Positions 1 to 8,536 of a DNA stretch of 64,000 bases are shown piece by piece (within the stretch, counting starts at the first letter, position 1; every line of letters begins with the position of its first letter). Position numbers and translations under genes: made by a program. The notes under the pieces are model-generated. The model did no database searches, was not told the DNA's origin, and was given only the letters and a program-made list of their open reading frames with translations. The DNA is from Mycobacterium shigaense (lineage in GTDB: Bacteria; Actinomycetota; Actinomycetes; Mycobacteriales; Mycobacteriaceae), in assembly GCF_002356315.1 (NCBI RefSeq), contig NZ_AP018164.1, forward strand, positions 3,472,001 through 3,536,000, given 5' to 3'.

Positions 1-1235
1 CGGATCGGCAGGTGCTTGAGTCCACCGACGAAGGTGGTTGCCATCAGTTCCGGCTCGCCGGCCAGCTCGATTGACTTGATCCGCGGCACGAGTTCGGAGA
101 AGAAGCTGTTCATCTCCATCCGGGCCAGCGCGGCGCCCAGACAGAAGTGCACGCCGTACCCGAACGACAGGTGCTTGTTGGGATCCCGGCCGACGTCGAA
201 GCGGAACGGGTCATAGAACACGTCCTCGTCGCGGTTGGCCGACACATAGGACAGCAGCACGGCTTCGCCCTTGGCGATCGGGACGCCGCGGACTTCCGTG
301 TCCGCCTGCGCGGTGCGCATGAATTCCTTGACCGGCACCACGCAGCGGATCATCTCCTCGACGGCGGTGCCCATCAAGCCGGGGTCCTTCTGCAGCCGGG
401 CCAGCTCGCCGGGGTTCTGCAGCAATGAAAGTAGACCGCCGGCGATGCCCGCGCTGGTGGTGTCGTGGCCCGCACTGGCCACGATCACGTAATACGAGGC
501 CGTGTCCATATCCGACAGCGGTTCGCCGTCGATCTTGGCGTTGGCGATCGCCGACGCGAGGTCCTCGGTCGGGTGCTCGCGGCGCGAGGCCGTCAGTGCG
601 GCGAAGTAGTTGAAGAAGTCCAGCAACACGGCGAGCATGTCCTCGACGTCGCCGCCGCGCTGGAACTCGGTGTCGTCGCCGCCGAACATCTCCTGGGTCA
701 GCTTGAGCATGCGCGGGAAGTCCGACTCCGGCAGCCCCAGTAGCGACAGGATCACATAGAGCGGGTAGTTGACCGCGACCTCTTGGACGAAGTCGCACTC
801 GGGGCCCTTCGCGACCATCTTGTCGACGTAGATCTTGGCCAGTTCGTCGACACGAATCTTCAAGTCCCGCATGGCTTTCGGCCGGAACCAATCTGCGCCG
901 ATCTTGCGCATGTCGCGGTGGTGCGGGTCGTCCATGTGGATCAGCGTGCGCAGGCCGATGCCGGCCTCCATCTGTGCGCGCAGCACGTCCTCGCCGTCGG
1001 AGACCATCAACAGCGGGCGGGGATCGTTGGTGAAGAGGTCGTTCTGCCGCTCGATGTCCATCACGTCGGCGTGCTTGGTGACCGCCCAGAATGGCTTGTA
1101 ACCTGCCACGTCGACCCAGGACACCGGGGCGTGGGCGCGCAGGTGCGCCAGCGCGTCGTGCAGCCTCTTCTCGTCGGTATAGGCCTGCGGGTCGGCCAGA
1201 ACCTGCGCGGCCTCGTCGATGATCCGGGCACTCAT
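1..1235 (-). CDS. Cytochrome P450, C-terminus cut by window edge
   Basis: This is a haem-thiolate monooxygenase reading leftwards; its last codons lie beyond base 1. The start is ATG at 1235. The I-helix oxygen-binding motif AGHDTTS falls near 452-472, a K-helix E-x-x-R follows, and the haem-ligand motif FGYGVHFCLG with its cysteine is near 135-163. About 410 residues are visible, so nearly the whole protein is here. There is no signal peptide, as expected for a soluble bacterial P450 fed by separate ferredoxin partners, which are not seen here. It is divergent from a TetR regulator, with a perfect palindrome in the shared promoter, so repression lifted by a substrate-like ligand is likely. 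The CYP family number and substrate cannot be assigned from sequence alone. Confidence 0.95.
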   Translation of the reverse strand, partial: MSARIIDEAAQVLADPQAYTDEKRLHDALAHLRAHAPVSWVDVAGYKPFWAVTKHADVMDIERQNDLFTNDPRPLLMVSDGEDVLRAQMEAGIGLRTLIHMDDPHHRDMRKIGADWFRPKAMRDLKIRVDELAKIYVDKMVAKGPECDFVQEVAVNYPLYVILSLLGLPESDFPRMLKLTQEMFGGDDTEFQRGGDVEDMLAVLLDFFNYFAALTASRREHPTEDLASAIANAKIDGEPLSDMDTASYYVIVASAGHDTTSAGIAGGLLSLLQNPGELARLQKDPGLMGTAVEEMIRCVVPVKEFMRTAQADTEVRGVPIAKGEAVLLSYVSANRDEDVFYDPFRFDVGRDPNKHLSFGYGVHFCLGAALARMEMNSFFSELVPRIKSIELAGEPELMATTFVGGLKHLPI

Positions 1236-1291
1236 TTGCCGCTCCTCACGTGCGGGTGGAATTGCAGGGTGTCTCTTCGTCTCCGTGGGAG

Positions 1292-1319
1292 TAATCTGGA
1301 ACACAGTCGTTCCAGATTA
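1292..1319. promoter_or_regulatory. TetR-type operator palindrome
   Basis: Two 11-base arms, TAATCTGGAAC and GTTCCAGATTA, are perfectly complementary around a 6-base spacer. The site lies 56 bases before the P450 start and 33 before the TetR ATG, inside the only shared promoter region. This length and placement are typical of TetR-family autoregulated operators. The binding protein is inferred to be the adjacent regulator. Confidence 0.85.
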
Positions 1320-1352
1320 TGCCTCACGCAATCGATGGGTCAAGATGTCGTC

Positions 1353-1961
1353 ATGAGTGTTGCGGGCCGAAGCTACGGCGGCCTTAGCGCCCTTGAGCGT
1401 TCGCAGAGTCGGCGCGAACGACTACTGGCCGCCGCCCGCGATCTCATCGCCGAAGGCGGCGTCGCGCCGCTCACCGTCGATCTGGTGTGCCAGCGGGCGA
1501 ACCTGAGCAAGAAATACTTTTACAGCGAGTTCGCCACGAAAGACGATCTGCTCGATGCCGGCGCCGAGGACCTGTTCACTCGGCTGTTGGCGGCGATGGA
1601 CGAAGTGTTGGCGACCGTGGCACTCAGAGACAGGATCAATGCGACATTGCGCGCTGTCGTGCACATGCTCGCATCCAGTCCTGCTGACGCGCGTCTTTAC
1701 CTGGAATCGCCGGGCTTCCCACGGCTTCGCGATCGCCAACAACGTGCGGTGCGCGAGTTCACCGAGCAAATGGTCGCCCACGGCGTGCCGTTCACCGGAG
1801 GGCCAAAGCCGTCCATCGACCGGGTACTCGCGACGAGGGCGCTGGTCGCGGGAACAACCGAGCTCATCATCGGCTGGCTGCACGGTGACATCGACACTGA
1901 CGAGGACACACTCGTCGCCACCCTCACCGCCACCGCACTTGGAGCAGCGACCACGATTTGA
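1353..1961 (+). CDS. TetR/AcrR-family transcriptional regulator
   Basis: This 202-aa protein has an N-terminal helix-turn-helix (residues about 20-65: ARDLIAEGG, then VCQRANLSKKYFYSEF) typical of TetR repressors and a helical C-terminal ligand domain. The chosen start is ATG 1353; an in-frame ATG at 1335 would add six residues. It is divergent from the P450 and probably represses both genes through the palindrome between them. The ligand is unknown, though regulators in this arrangement usually sense the P450 substrate or a related lipid. Confidence 0.9.
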   Translation: MSVAGRSYGGLSALERSQSRRERLLAAARDLIAEGGVAPLTVDLVCQRANLSKKYFYSEFATKDDLLDAGAEDLFTRLLAAMDEVLATVALRDRINATLRAVVHMLASSPADARLYLESPGFPRLRDRQQRAVREFTEQMVAHGVPFTGGPKPSIDRVLATRALVAGTTELIIGWLHGDIDTDEDTLVATLTATALGAATTI

Positions 1962-2083
1962 CGGTGGGACGGGCAGGGCTCGAAACCAGTGCGCGAATCG
2001 GGGCTCTGCTCAACGCTCGAAGCAGCCGACAAACCCTGTGCGCCAACGGGTTAGACCGCCGAACAGACGGCCCTGATTCGCGT

Positions 2084-2100
2084 CGATTCTCGATGAATCG
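2084..2100. other. Short inverted repeat after the TetR gene
   Basis: Six-base arms CGATTC and GAATCG flank a 5-base loop between the TetR stop and the iron box. No T-run follows. It may be a weak terminator or a chance repeat. Confidence 0.3.
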
Positions 2101-2132
2101 GCGATGTACCCGCAGTTGCCTCAGCGTCGCCG

Positions 2133-2156
2133 TTAGGCTAGCCTAGCCTAGGCTAA
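2133..2156. promoter_or_regulatory. IdeR/DtxR-type iron box
   Basis: The sequence TTAGGCTAGCCTAGCCTAG at 2133-2151 matches about 15-16 of 19 positions of the known IdeR consensus TTAGGTTAGGCTAACCTAA. Two overlapping perfect 12-base palindromes (2134-2145 and 2144-2155) give room for the two dimers that DtxR-type repressors place on one site. It ends 27 bases before the ATP-grasp ATG, where it would cover the promoter, so iron-dependent repression of that gene is predicted. Confidence 0.75.
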
Positions 2157-2183
2157 TTCCCCAGCGTTGAGGAGTGCCTACCG

Positions 2184-3110
2184 ATGGCGAACATGGTTTC
2201 CCGAAAGCTCAAGATCAGCGGCGAACGCTGGTCGAAGCCCGCCCGCGAAAACATGAGCCATACAACGGATTTGCGCCTGAAAAACCCGGACCTACACGTT
2301 GCGATTTTCGGCAAACATAGCCGTGATTGGATGGTTGCACTCGGTCCTCGGGCACGGCTGTGGAAGGGGGCGCTTCCGGTTAAGAGCGTCCAGCTGTTAC
2401 ATGAAAATAGTGATTTGTCCTCGTGGAACGATGAAAAGCGAGCGAACACCGTCATCATCCCATTGCTGGAAAAACATATAACAACACTTCCCGATGGTTT
2501 CCGACACTTAACTTCTCCGCACGATCTCATAGCGAAAGTATCGGACAAGAAGAAATTGCACGACTTTCTTGCCCGCTCTGGATTCCAAGAATATCTTCCT
2601 GCCGTCTTCGGCGAGGGAGAAGCGGTACGTTATCCCTGTGTCGTCAAGCGACTCGACCTGTACGCCGGAGACGGCGTCAGGATCGCCCACGACATCGAGC
2701 AGCTTGTGTCGCACCTGCGTGATCCACTCTTCCGTCAACATCCCTATCAAATTCAAGAGCTCATTGCCGGCGAGTTCGAATACGTCACTCACTTGGTGTG
2801 TAAATCGGGCGAGATCCTTGAGGAACATTCGTTCGAGTACCGAATGCGAGGACCCGCGGAGATTCGGCGGTTCCGCAGCCCGGTTGAGTTCAACAGGTCG
2901 ACACAGAGCGATGAAGTGATGTCGATATTTTCGCGGATCGTGAGGAGCTTGAACTTCACCGGTCCCTGTAATGTGAATTTCAAGCTTATCGACGGGCGTC
3001 CAGTAGTCTTCGAGATAAATCCGCGGCTTGGCGGATCACTGATGAAAAAAGAGAGCATCGAGGCGCTCGCCAAAGTCGTCCGGGCGATTCTTGATCATGC
3101 GGACCAGTAA
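2184..3110 (+). CDS. ATP-grasp family ligase, probably iron-regulated
   Basis: This 308-aa protein has an ATP-grasp fold: a nucleotide-binding segment near residues 135-200 (YPCVVKRLDLYAGDGV, then YQIQELIAGEFEY) and the C-terminal Mg-binding strand with EINPRLGGS. Such enzymes form amide, peptide or thioester bonds through acyl-phosphates. No known family member is recognised, so the substrate is unknown. The base composition is visibly lower in GC than its neighbours (some 60-base lines are near 43%), suggesting recent acquisition. The start is ATG 2184, 27 bases after an IdeR-like box, implying induction at low iron. With the nearby methyltransferase it could be part of a small peptide or metallophore tailoring cassette, but that is inference. 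Confidence 0.85.
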   Translation: MANMVSRKLKISGERWSKPARENMSHTTDLRLKNPDLHVAIFGKHSRDWMVALGPRARLWKGALPVKSVQLLHENSDLSSWNDEKRANTVIIPLLEKHITTLPDGFRHLTSPHDLIAKVSDKKKLHDFLARSGFQEYLPAVFGEGEAVRYPCVVKRLDLYAGDGVRIAHDIEQLVSHLRDPLFRQHPYQIQELIAGEFEYVTHLVCKSGEILEEHSFEYRMRGPAEIRRFRSPVEFNRSTQSDEVMSIFSRIVRSLNFTGPCNVNFKLIDGRPVVFEINPRLGGSLMKKESIEALAKVVRAILDHADQ

Positions 3111-3199
3111 CCGAGGCTATGTTCTCGCCGAGTTCCGACCGCAGTGATGCTTGAGGCCACGGCGACAACTTTCGCGTGCAGGTTTGCCTGATCGCATCG

Positions 3200-3874
3200 T
3201 CAATTGGCGCGCTGTCCACCGCTTTCGACGACCAGCAAGTCGACACCGGCATCGGTGACCTTGACACGCACGCAGGATAGATCGGTTACGACGACGTCGG
3301 CGTCCGCCAGTTCGGCGGCGCGGTGAGTGGTCGTGACGGCGAGCACTTGTGCCCCTGCGGCTCGGCCAGCGCCGACGCCCGCGGGCGCATCCTCGACCAC
3401 CAGGCACTCCTGCGCCTCGACGCCCAATGCGGCGGCGGCTTTGAGGTAGCTCTCGGGGTCTGGCTTGCCGTTCGTGACATCTTCCGCGCCGATCAGCAGC
3501 TTGGGGGCGGGGAGCCCCGCTGCCGCCAGGCGAGCAGCCATCAACGAGCGGGGACCGGACGTCACTGCGGCCCAGTGACCCCCCGGCAGCGCATCAAGCA
3601 GTCGGCGCGCTCCCGGTAGCTCCAGGACACCATCCAGATCTGCCAACTCTTGCAGCGCGAGTTGCCGAGCCGTCGCCGCGACCCGGTCGCGCGGTGCGAT
3701 GAATTGAGCGACAGTGTCCTCGGTCCGCCTGCCATGGCAGACCCCGAGCAGCACTTCGTGGTCGACGCCGTATTCATCGGCCCACGTACGCCAGGACTGT
3801 TCGACTGTCGCGGTTGAATCGATCAAGGTGCCGTCGATGTCGAACAAGATTCGCTTGCCGCGCAGCACCACCAT
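3200..3874 (-). CDS. HAD-superfamily phosphatase
   Basis: This 224-aa haloacid-dehalogenase-type hydrolase shows all four HAD motifs: DIDGTLIDS with the nucleophilic Asp near residues 12-20, a Thr/Ser in TSG, the Lys in GKPDPE, and the acidic pair in VVEDAPAG. The layout matches sugar-phosphate or phosphoglycolate phosphatases with a helical cap. The start chosen is ATG 3874, which puts motif I close to the N-terminus; an upstream extension would add about 59 unrelated residues. GC content is normal here, unlike the genes on either side, so it is probably native. The substrate is not predictable. Confidence 0.88.
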   Translation of the reverse strand: MVVLRGKRILFDIDGTLIDSTATVEQSWRTWADEYGVDHEVLLGVCHGRRTEDTVAQFIAPRDRVAATARQLALQELADLDGVLELPGARRLLDALPGGHWAAVTSGPRSLMAARLAAAGLPAPKLLIGAEDVTNGKPDPESYLKAAAALGVEAQECLVVEDAPAGVGAGRAAGAQVLAVTTTHRAAELADADVVVTDLSCVRVKVTDAGVDLLVVESGGQRAN

Positions 3875-4370
3875 AGGCAGCAACCCTAACGGGCACGGGG
3901 GACCGAGCATCGGAAGGTGTGTCGCTGCCCAATTCTGCCCCAACTGAAACGCGTCTGGGCAAACACAATACTTCGTGCGAGCACTCCCCTGGCCCGTCGC
4001 AATCCGCGAGCGGGAGCTCGCCGGGCGCAGGGGCGACTTCGGTTTGCCCACGAGGACGGCGCCCGGCGATGGTCATACCGCCCTGAACGGGCACTTGCGC
4101 CTGTCGGCAGTGAGAACCGCACGTCAGCCGCCTGCGGCAATCAGCGCCGAGTAAAAGAGGTGTGGCCCCACTGCGGGTCGGCCATCTTTGCTAATACGCG
4201 GAGCGGGCGGTGTTGTAAAGCAAAACAAGAAAAATTTAGCTACCTTTCGCCTATTTCTTCAATTTGCATCGTCCTGATATCATGCTTTTAACCAATTGCT
4301 TTGCCTTCGCCTGTCACCACCCAACGACGCCGCGACGGGCTTTGAAGTCTGGGCGACGAAAGGATTGTTG
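3875..4370. other. Divergent promoter region, AT-rich toward the methyltransferase
   Basis: This 496-base gap separates the HAD start from the methyltransferase start. The right part (about 4200-4300) is strikingly AT-rich for this genome and probably holds the methyltransferase promoter. No convincing gene, RNA or iron box was seen in it. Confidence 0.5.
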
Positions 4371-5297
4371 GTGACAACGGCCACCAAACGGGCTCAATAC
4401 GAGTACATTCATGAGACTCTGCAACACCAAACCACAGCTCTGGACTTCACTTTGTCGCTGCTCGAAAATAGTTACAAATTCCACTTTCCTGACAACTCCA
4501 GCGATGTACATACCGTCCTGGAGGATGTGCGTAAGTATTTGCTGGCGGCCGATAATGGGCGTGAGCTTTACCAGGCAACCGAAGAGGTGCACGCGCGATT
4601 CTTCACGTCCGAGGGAGACGGGTCATGGTTCAGCGAGGGGTACTCGGCGTATAAGTCGCAGCGTAAGCCGGTACAAGACTTCAACAACCTCGCCGACGCC
4701 ATTAGCGGTAGCACGGTACTCGACTTCGGCAGCGGGCGCGGCCATTTAGCTGCGCTGATCGCGCGCGCCGGCTTTGATTGCTACACCACCGACGTCATGG
4801 ACTACCGCGGCCCCGAGGCTGGTCATCTACCCTTCCGGCAGATGGCTTCGCCCGTTGACGTCCCCTACGCGGACGACATGTTTGACAGTGCGATCGTCAA
4901 AACTGTCCTTCACCACGTCGATGAGCCCGATTTGATTCCGTTGCTGCTTAATTTGCGGCGTGTTGCACGGCGACTGATCATCGAGGAAGATACCTACGGC
5001 GTGCCCGCGGCGAAATCGGACGCCGGAGCAGGACAAATCGAGCTACGCGAATTCAATAAATTGGATGAAGACGATCAATTTCGGGCTCTGGTGCTCATTG
5101 ATTTCTTTGGTAATGCTGTCGCCCAGGGCCTTGTCGATATGAATTTCGGCTGTCAGTTCAAGCGGGTTAGCGAGTGGCATTCACTATTCGATAGCCTCGG
5201 CTTCCGTGTCGTGGATACTGACGTCGTCGGTTTCCGCCCCGGTAATATCCACAAAGCGTGCCAGGTTCGCTTCGTCGTCGAGCGCGGGGAAATATAA
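4371..5297 (+). CDS. Class I SAM-dependent methyltransferase
   Basis: This 308-aa protein has a Rossmann SAM-binding motif VLDFGSGRGH near residues 115-125, an acidic post-I region (TTDVMDY) and a motif IV-like stretch ending in VKTVLHHVDEP. The preceding residues look like an N-terminal helical substrate domain. GTG 4371 is chosen because AAAGGA ends six bases upstream; the longer frame from 4296 is less likely. GC is low (some lines near 43%), like the ATP-grasp gene and unlike the HAD gene and monooxygenase around it, suggesting co-acquisition with the ligase. The acceptor is unknown. It converges on the FMN monooxygenase with only eight bases between stops. Confidence 0.85.
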   Translation: MTTATKRAQYEYIHETLQHQTTALDFTLSLLENSYKFHFPDNSSDVHTVLEDVRKYLLAADNGRELYQATEEVHARFFTSEGDGSWFSEGYSAYKSQRKPVQDFNNLADAISGSTVLDFGSGRGHLAALIARAGFDCYTTDVMDYRGPEAGHLPFRQMASPVDVPYADDMFDSAIVKTVLHHVDEPDLIPLLLNLRRVARRLIIEEDTYGVPAAKSDAGAGQIELREFNKLDEDDQFRALVLIDFFGNAVAQGLVDMNFGCQFKRVSEWHSLFDSLGFRVVDTDVVGFRPGNIHKACQVRFVVERGEI

Positions 5298-5305
5298 GCA
5301 ACAGG

Positions 5306-6619
5306 TTATTTAGCCGGCCGTTCCAGCCCGAGGTGATCGCGCAAGGTGGACCCCGCGTACTCGGTGCGGAATCGGCCATCCCGCTGCAGGATCGGAACGA
5401 CATGATCGACGAACGTCGTAAGCTCGTGCGGCAGCGTCGAGCCCATAATTGTGAACCCGTCTGCTGCGCCTGCGTCCTGCCACGAGGTCACATGGTCGGC
5501 CAGCTGCTCCGGCGTGCCGACGAAATGCGTCTGTCCCGCCAGCCCGCCGGTCACCTGGTTGGCGATCTCCCTCAACGAAGCCTCGGGCCGCGCCCGCGAG
5601 GCTGCGAACAGCTGCTCGGCGCGGCTTGACGGCGCCGACCGCCCGGTCCAGAGTTCGGCGGGCAACGGAGCATCGGGATCGAAGCCGTCGGGGTCAAACC
5701 CCGCTATGTAAAGCGTGTTCTGCCAACGAAATTCGGGGTTCTCCAGGGCTTCGAGGCGCTGCGCGCGTCCCCGGGCTTCGGCTTCGGTGCCGCCTAGCGT
5801 GATCATCAACGCGGGCAGCACCTTGATGTGGTCGGGTTGACGACCGACGGCCGCGGCCTGCTCGTGCAGCTTGGCCCGGAAAGCGACCGCCGCCTCGAGT
5901 GAGGGAGGCCCGGAGAAGACGATCTCGGCGTATCGCGCGGCCAGCCCGACGCCCGCGGCCGATTGTCCCGCTTGCACGAGTACCGGGTGGCCCTGCGGGC
6001 TGCGCGGAAATGGCTGGACACCCTCGACGTCGTAGTACTTGCCGTGAAAGCGCGGCGCATGCAACTTGGCGCGGTCTGCCCACACGCCGCGTTCGCGGTC
6101 GCCGATAACCGCGTCGTCGTCCCAGCTGTCCCAGACCTGGGTGACGGCGTCGACGAATTCGTGGGCCTGCGCGTAGCGATCGGCGTGCTCGGGGTGGAAT
6201 GGCTCGCCGAAGGCCGCCGCGGCGAGCGGGGTGACGGTGGTGACGATGTTCCAGCCGGCGCGGCCGCCGCTGAGGTGGTCGAGCGTCGCGAAGCGGCGAG
6301 CCAGCTCCCAGGGCTTGCTGTAGGTCGTCGAGCCGGTCCCGATCAGCCCGATGCGGTCGGTGACCGCTGCCTGTGCCGAGAGCACCGCTATCGGGTCGAA
6401 CTGCGTCTGAGGCAGGTACGTGGCGCGATATTCGGCGATGGCCATGTTGTCTGCCAAGAAGATCGAGTCCATCAACCCGCGTTCGGCGATGCGCGCGAGA
6501 TCGGTGTAGTAGGACAGACCCAGCACATTGCGCACATCGCCGTCGACGACGCGCCACGCGGCCTCGTGATAGCCGTTCGGCCAGATGAAAGCGTTGAAGT
6601 GCAGAGACGTCGAGCTCAC
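5306..6619 (-). CDS. NtaA/SnaA/DszA-family FMN-dependent monooxygenase
   Basis: This 437-aa protein is a bacterial-luciferase-fold flavin monooxygenase of the NtaA/SnaA/DszA/SoxA group. Typical segments are the N-terminal HFNAFIWPNGYHEAAWR, SGGRAGWNIVTT, HGKYYDVEGV and the FMN-site loop HPVLVQAGQSAAG. These enzymes use reduced FMN from a separate reductase to oxidise organosulfur compounds, nitrilotriacetate-like chelators or polyketides. The start is GTG 6619, preceded by GAAGGAG at good spacing. The length is usual for the family. The substrate is unknown; a role in sulfur or chelator scavenging is possible. No reductase partner is adjacent. Confidence 0.9.
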   Translation of the reverse strand: MSSTSLHFNAFIWPNGYHEAAWRVVDGDVRNVLGLSYYTDLARIAERGLMDSIFLADNMAIAEYRATYLPQTQFDPIAVLSAQAAVTDRIGLIGTGSTTYSKPWELARRFATLDHLSGGRAGWNIVTTVTPLAAAAFGEPFHPEHADRYAQAHEFVDAVTQVWDSWDDDAVIGDRERGVWADRAKLHAPRFHGKYYDVEGVQPFPRSPQGHPVLVQAGQSAAGVGLAARYAEIVFSGPPSLEAAVAFRAKLHEQAAAVGRQPDHIKVLPALMITLGGTEAEARGRAQRLEALENPEFRWQNTLYIAGFDPDGFDPDAPLPAELWTGRSAPSSRAEQLFAASRARPEASLREIANQVTGGLAGQTHFVGTPEQLADHVTSWQDAGAADGFTIMGSTLPHELTTFVDHVVPILQRDGRFRTEYAGSTLRDHLGLERPAK

Positions 6620-7031
6620 AGGTTGACTCCTTCGGGCGCGTGAATGCTTGCGAGGGAGGCATCGTGGCCATGCCAGTTCGTCAGGGCATGATCGCGGCGC
6701 TCAGCATTCCGATGAGGCAACACGGCCAGAGGGTGAAATAGTCCTTCGTCGGATGGCTACGTCGCAAGTGCCCGAGCTGTTCGGTGCCCGCACACGCCGG
6801 GCCGCCCAAGCGGCCACGTTGGCCTACCTTGCATATTTCAGTGCGAGTCTGCTGCACAGGCGGCGCCTCTTACGGCGCTGAATTGCCGGCCCGGACGCCG
6901 GCTATCTGAAGGCCTGACTTCGCGGACGTCGGTCACAATTCCGAGGCTTCAAAGCCGCGTATCTCAGGAGCCGACCAGCCGGAGTGACTGTCAAGCATCA
7001 GCCGAAGTCACACATCCTGACCTGCGCCCCC
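6620..7031. other. Intergenic region upstream of the monooxygenase
   Basis: This 412-base gap separates the monooxygenase start and the tRNA-like repeat. A 42-codon plus-strand frame (6753-6881) with a hydrophobic middle exists but has no clear ribosome site. No polycysteine leader was found on the minus strand here. No gene is called. Confidence 0.4.
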
Positions 7032-7066
7032 GGCGGGGCTCGAACCCGCGACCAACGGATTATGAG
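7032..7066 (-). repeat. tRNA-Met 3'-half repeat, island end (att-like)
   Basis: These 35 bases are identical to 10321-10355, covering the tRNA-Met gene from the anticodon loop through the T arm into the acceptor stem. The following bases (7067-7092) still resemble the 5' half of the tRNA, but with many changes. A displaced identical 3' half facing an intact tRNA gene is the classic footprint of site-specific integration at a tRNA gene. It marks the left edge of a 3.3-kb island. Confidence 0.8.
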
Positions 7067-7338
7067 CTCCTCGGTCTAGCAAGATAGCAAACCCTGTCAG
7101 ATCCAAAAATTGCCCTGGAACAGCTCCAATCCTCTTGTTTTCCAGCGCTTCTTGTTCAAAACCCAGGTATTACGCGGACGGCTAGCGCAACGCGGCAAGT
7201 CACTAGGTTGCCGGAACCATGACGACGAACCACCGACAAGACGTGGTTTTCGTTGGGTCGGCGGGCAAGGCTGCACGCCTACCAAAGTTCATAGGGCAGC
7301 CCCTTGACGGGCGCAAGCCTTCCTACTTGCCAACTGAG
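7067..7338. other. Island DNA without recognised gene
   Basis: These 272 bases lie between the tRNA-like repeat and the left inverted repeat of the IS3-family element. Open frames on both strands are short, lack homology that I recognise and have no good start context. Confidence 0.4.
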
Positions 7339-7370
7339 GGGTCTGCTGCACCGATAGGTGACAGTTTCGG

Positions 7371-8252
7371 TCACGCGGCCTGATTGGCCGGTGTGGTCAT
7401 GATTGCTTCGAACTCGACGGGGGTCAACCGGCCGAGAGCGAGTTGTCGCCGTCGCCGGTGGTAGGTGCGTTCGATCCAGGTGACGATGGCGATGCGGAGC
7501 TGTTCTCGGGTGTCCCAGCGGCGGCGGTCCAAAACGTTCTTCTGCAACAGGCTGAAGAAGCTCTCCATGGCGGCGTTGTCGCCGGCCGCGCCGACGCGGC
7601 CCATGGAACCGACCATGTCGCAGCGGCCCAGGGCGTGGACGAATCGTCGGCTGCGAAATTGACTGCCGCGGTCGCTGTGGACCACGCAGCCGGCGACGTC
7701 ACCGCGACGGGCTATGGCGCTGGCCAAGGCTTGGGTGGCCAGTCGTGATTTCATTCGCGAGTCGATGCTGTAGCCGACAATGCGGTTGGAGAACACGTCC
7801 TTGATCGCACACAGGTAGAGTTTGCCTTCGGCGGTGCGATGTTCAGTAATATCCGCCAGCCACAATTGATTTGGTGCCTCAGCGGTGAAGTCTCGGCCGA
7901 CCAGATCATCGTGTACTGGCGGCCCGACCTTTCCGTTCTTGCCCCGCCTGCGCTTGCCGAACGCACTCCACCAGCCGTTGTCGGCGCAGATCCGCCACGC
8001 GGTGCGCTCGGCCATCGGTTGGCCGGCATCTCGGGCCTCTTCGACCAGGAAACGGTAGCCGAACTCCGGGTCATCGTGGTGGGCGTCGAATAAGGCGTTG
8101 GCCCGATGCGCCGCAACGTATTCGGCGTCGGTGACCGGATCAGCCAGCCAGCGGTAATAGGGCTGGCGGGCGAGCTTGAGGACCCGGCACGTCACCGCCA
8201 CGGGAATCCCGTTGGCGGCGAGCTCTTTCACGAGCGGGTAGAGCCTTTTCCC
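7371..8252 (-). CDS. IS3-family transposase OrfB (integrase catalytic domain)
   Basis: This is the rve/DDE transposase domain, made as an OrfAB fusion by -1 frameshifting. The catalytic acidic residues lie in WLADITEH, VHSDRGSQ and NAAMESFF, spaced as in IS3 elements, and the C-terminal TPVEFE motif is intact. The frame opens well upstream, but the functional product is expected to begin after the A-AAA-G slip near 8245-8249; the boundary given starts at the codon just before the slip. About 293 residues are encoded from there. No disruption is seen, so the element may still be mobile. Confidence 0.9.
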   Translation of the reverse strand, partial: GKRLYPLVKELAANGIPVAVTCRVLKLARQPYYRWLADPVTDAEYVAAHRANALFDAHHDDPEFGYRFLVEEARDAGQPMAERTAWRICADNGWWSAFGKRRRGKNGKVGPPVHDDLVGRDFTAEAPNQLWLADITEHRTAEGKLYLCAIKDVFSNRIVGYSIDSRMKSRLATQALASAIARRGDVAGCVVHSDRGSQFRSRRFVHALGRCDMVGSMGRVGAAGDNAAMESFFSLLQKNVLDRRRWDTREQLRIAIVTWIERTYHRRRRQLALGRLTPVEFEAIMTTPANQAA

Positions 8253-8536
8253 GGCAGGTTGGACTGCGACAGATACGCCGCGGCCCGGCGTAGTACCTCG
8301 TTCTCCTGCTCGAGCAGCTTGATCCGCCGACGCGCCTCTCGTAGCTCTACCGAATCGGTGGTGGCCCTGCCGGGCTTGGAGCCATCGTCCACATCGGCCT
8401 GGCGCAGCCACTTCGACAACGTGATCGGATGCACCCCGAAATCGGCGGCGATCTGCTCAAGCGTCACACCGTCGTCGCGGTTGCCGGCCACGCGCACCAC
8501 GTCGTCGCGGAACTCGCGGGGATAGGGCCGTGCCAT
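8228..8536 (-). CDS. IS3-family transposase OrfA
   Basis: This 102-aa DNA-binding protein begins MARPYPREFRDDVVRVA and has a helix-turn-helix (VTLEQIAADFGVHPITLSKWLR) followed by a leucine-zipper-like coiled coil (REARRRIKLLEQENEVLRR), as in IS3 OrfA. The start is ATG 8536. The gene overlaps orfB, and its end overlaps the frameshift signal CCGGGAAAAGGC. Confidence 0.9.
   Translation of the reverse strand: MARPYPREFRDDVVRVAGNRDDGVTLEQIAADFGVHPITLSKWLRQADVDDGSKPGRATTDSVELREARRRIKLLEQENEVLRRAAAYLSQSNLPGKGSTRS

Noticed and set aside
4220..4260. Second IdeR box before the methyltransferase
   Set aside because: The AT-rich TTTAGCTACCTTTCGCCTA stretch matches the consensus at only about half the positions and is not palindromic.
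6753..6881. A 42-aa membrane microprotein
   Set aside because: The frame has a hydrophobic middle but no ribosome site, no recognised family and lies in the promoter region of the monooxygenase.
6640..6900. A cysteine leader peptide upstream of the FMN monooxygenase
   Set aside because: I read the minus strand for Cys-rich short ORFs. The only candidate (about 25 codons) has one cysteine and no cluster near its stop.
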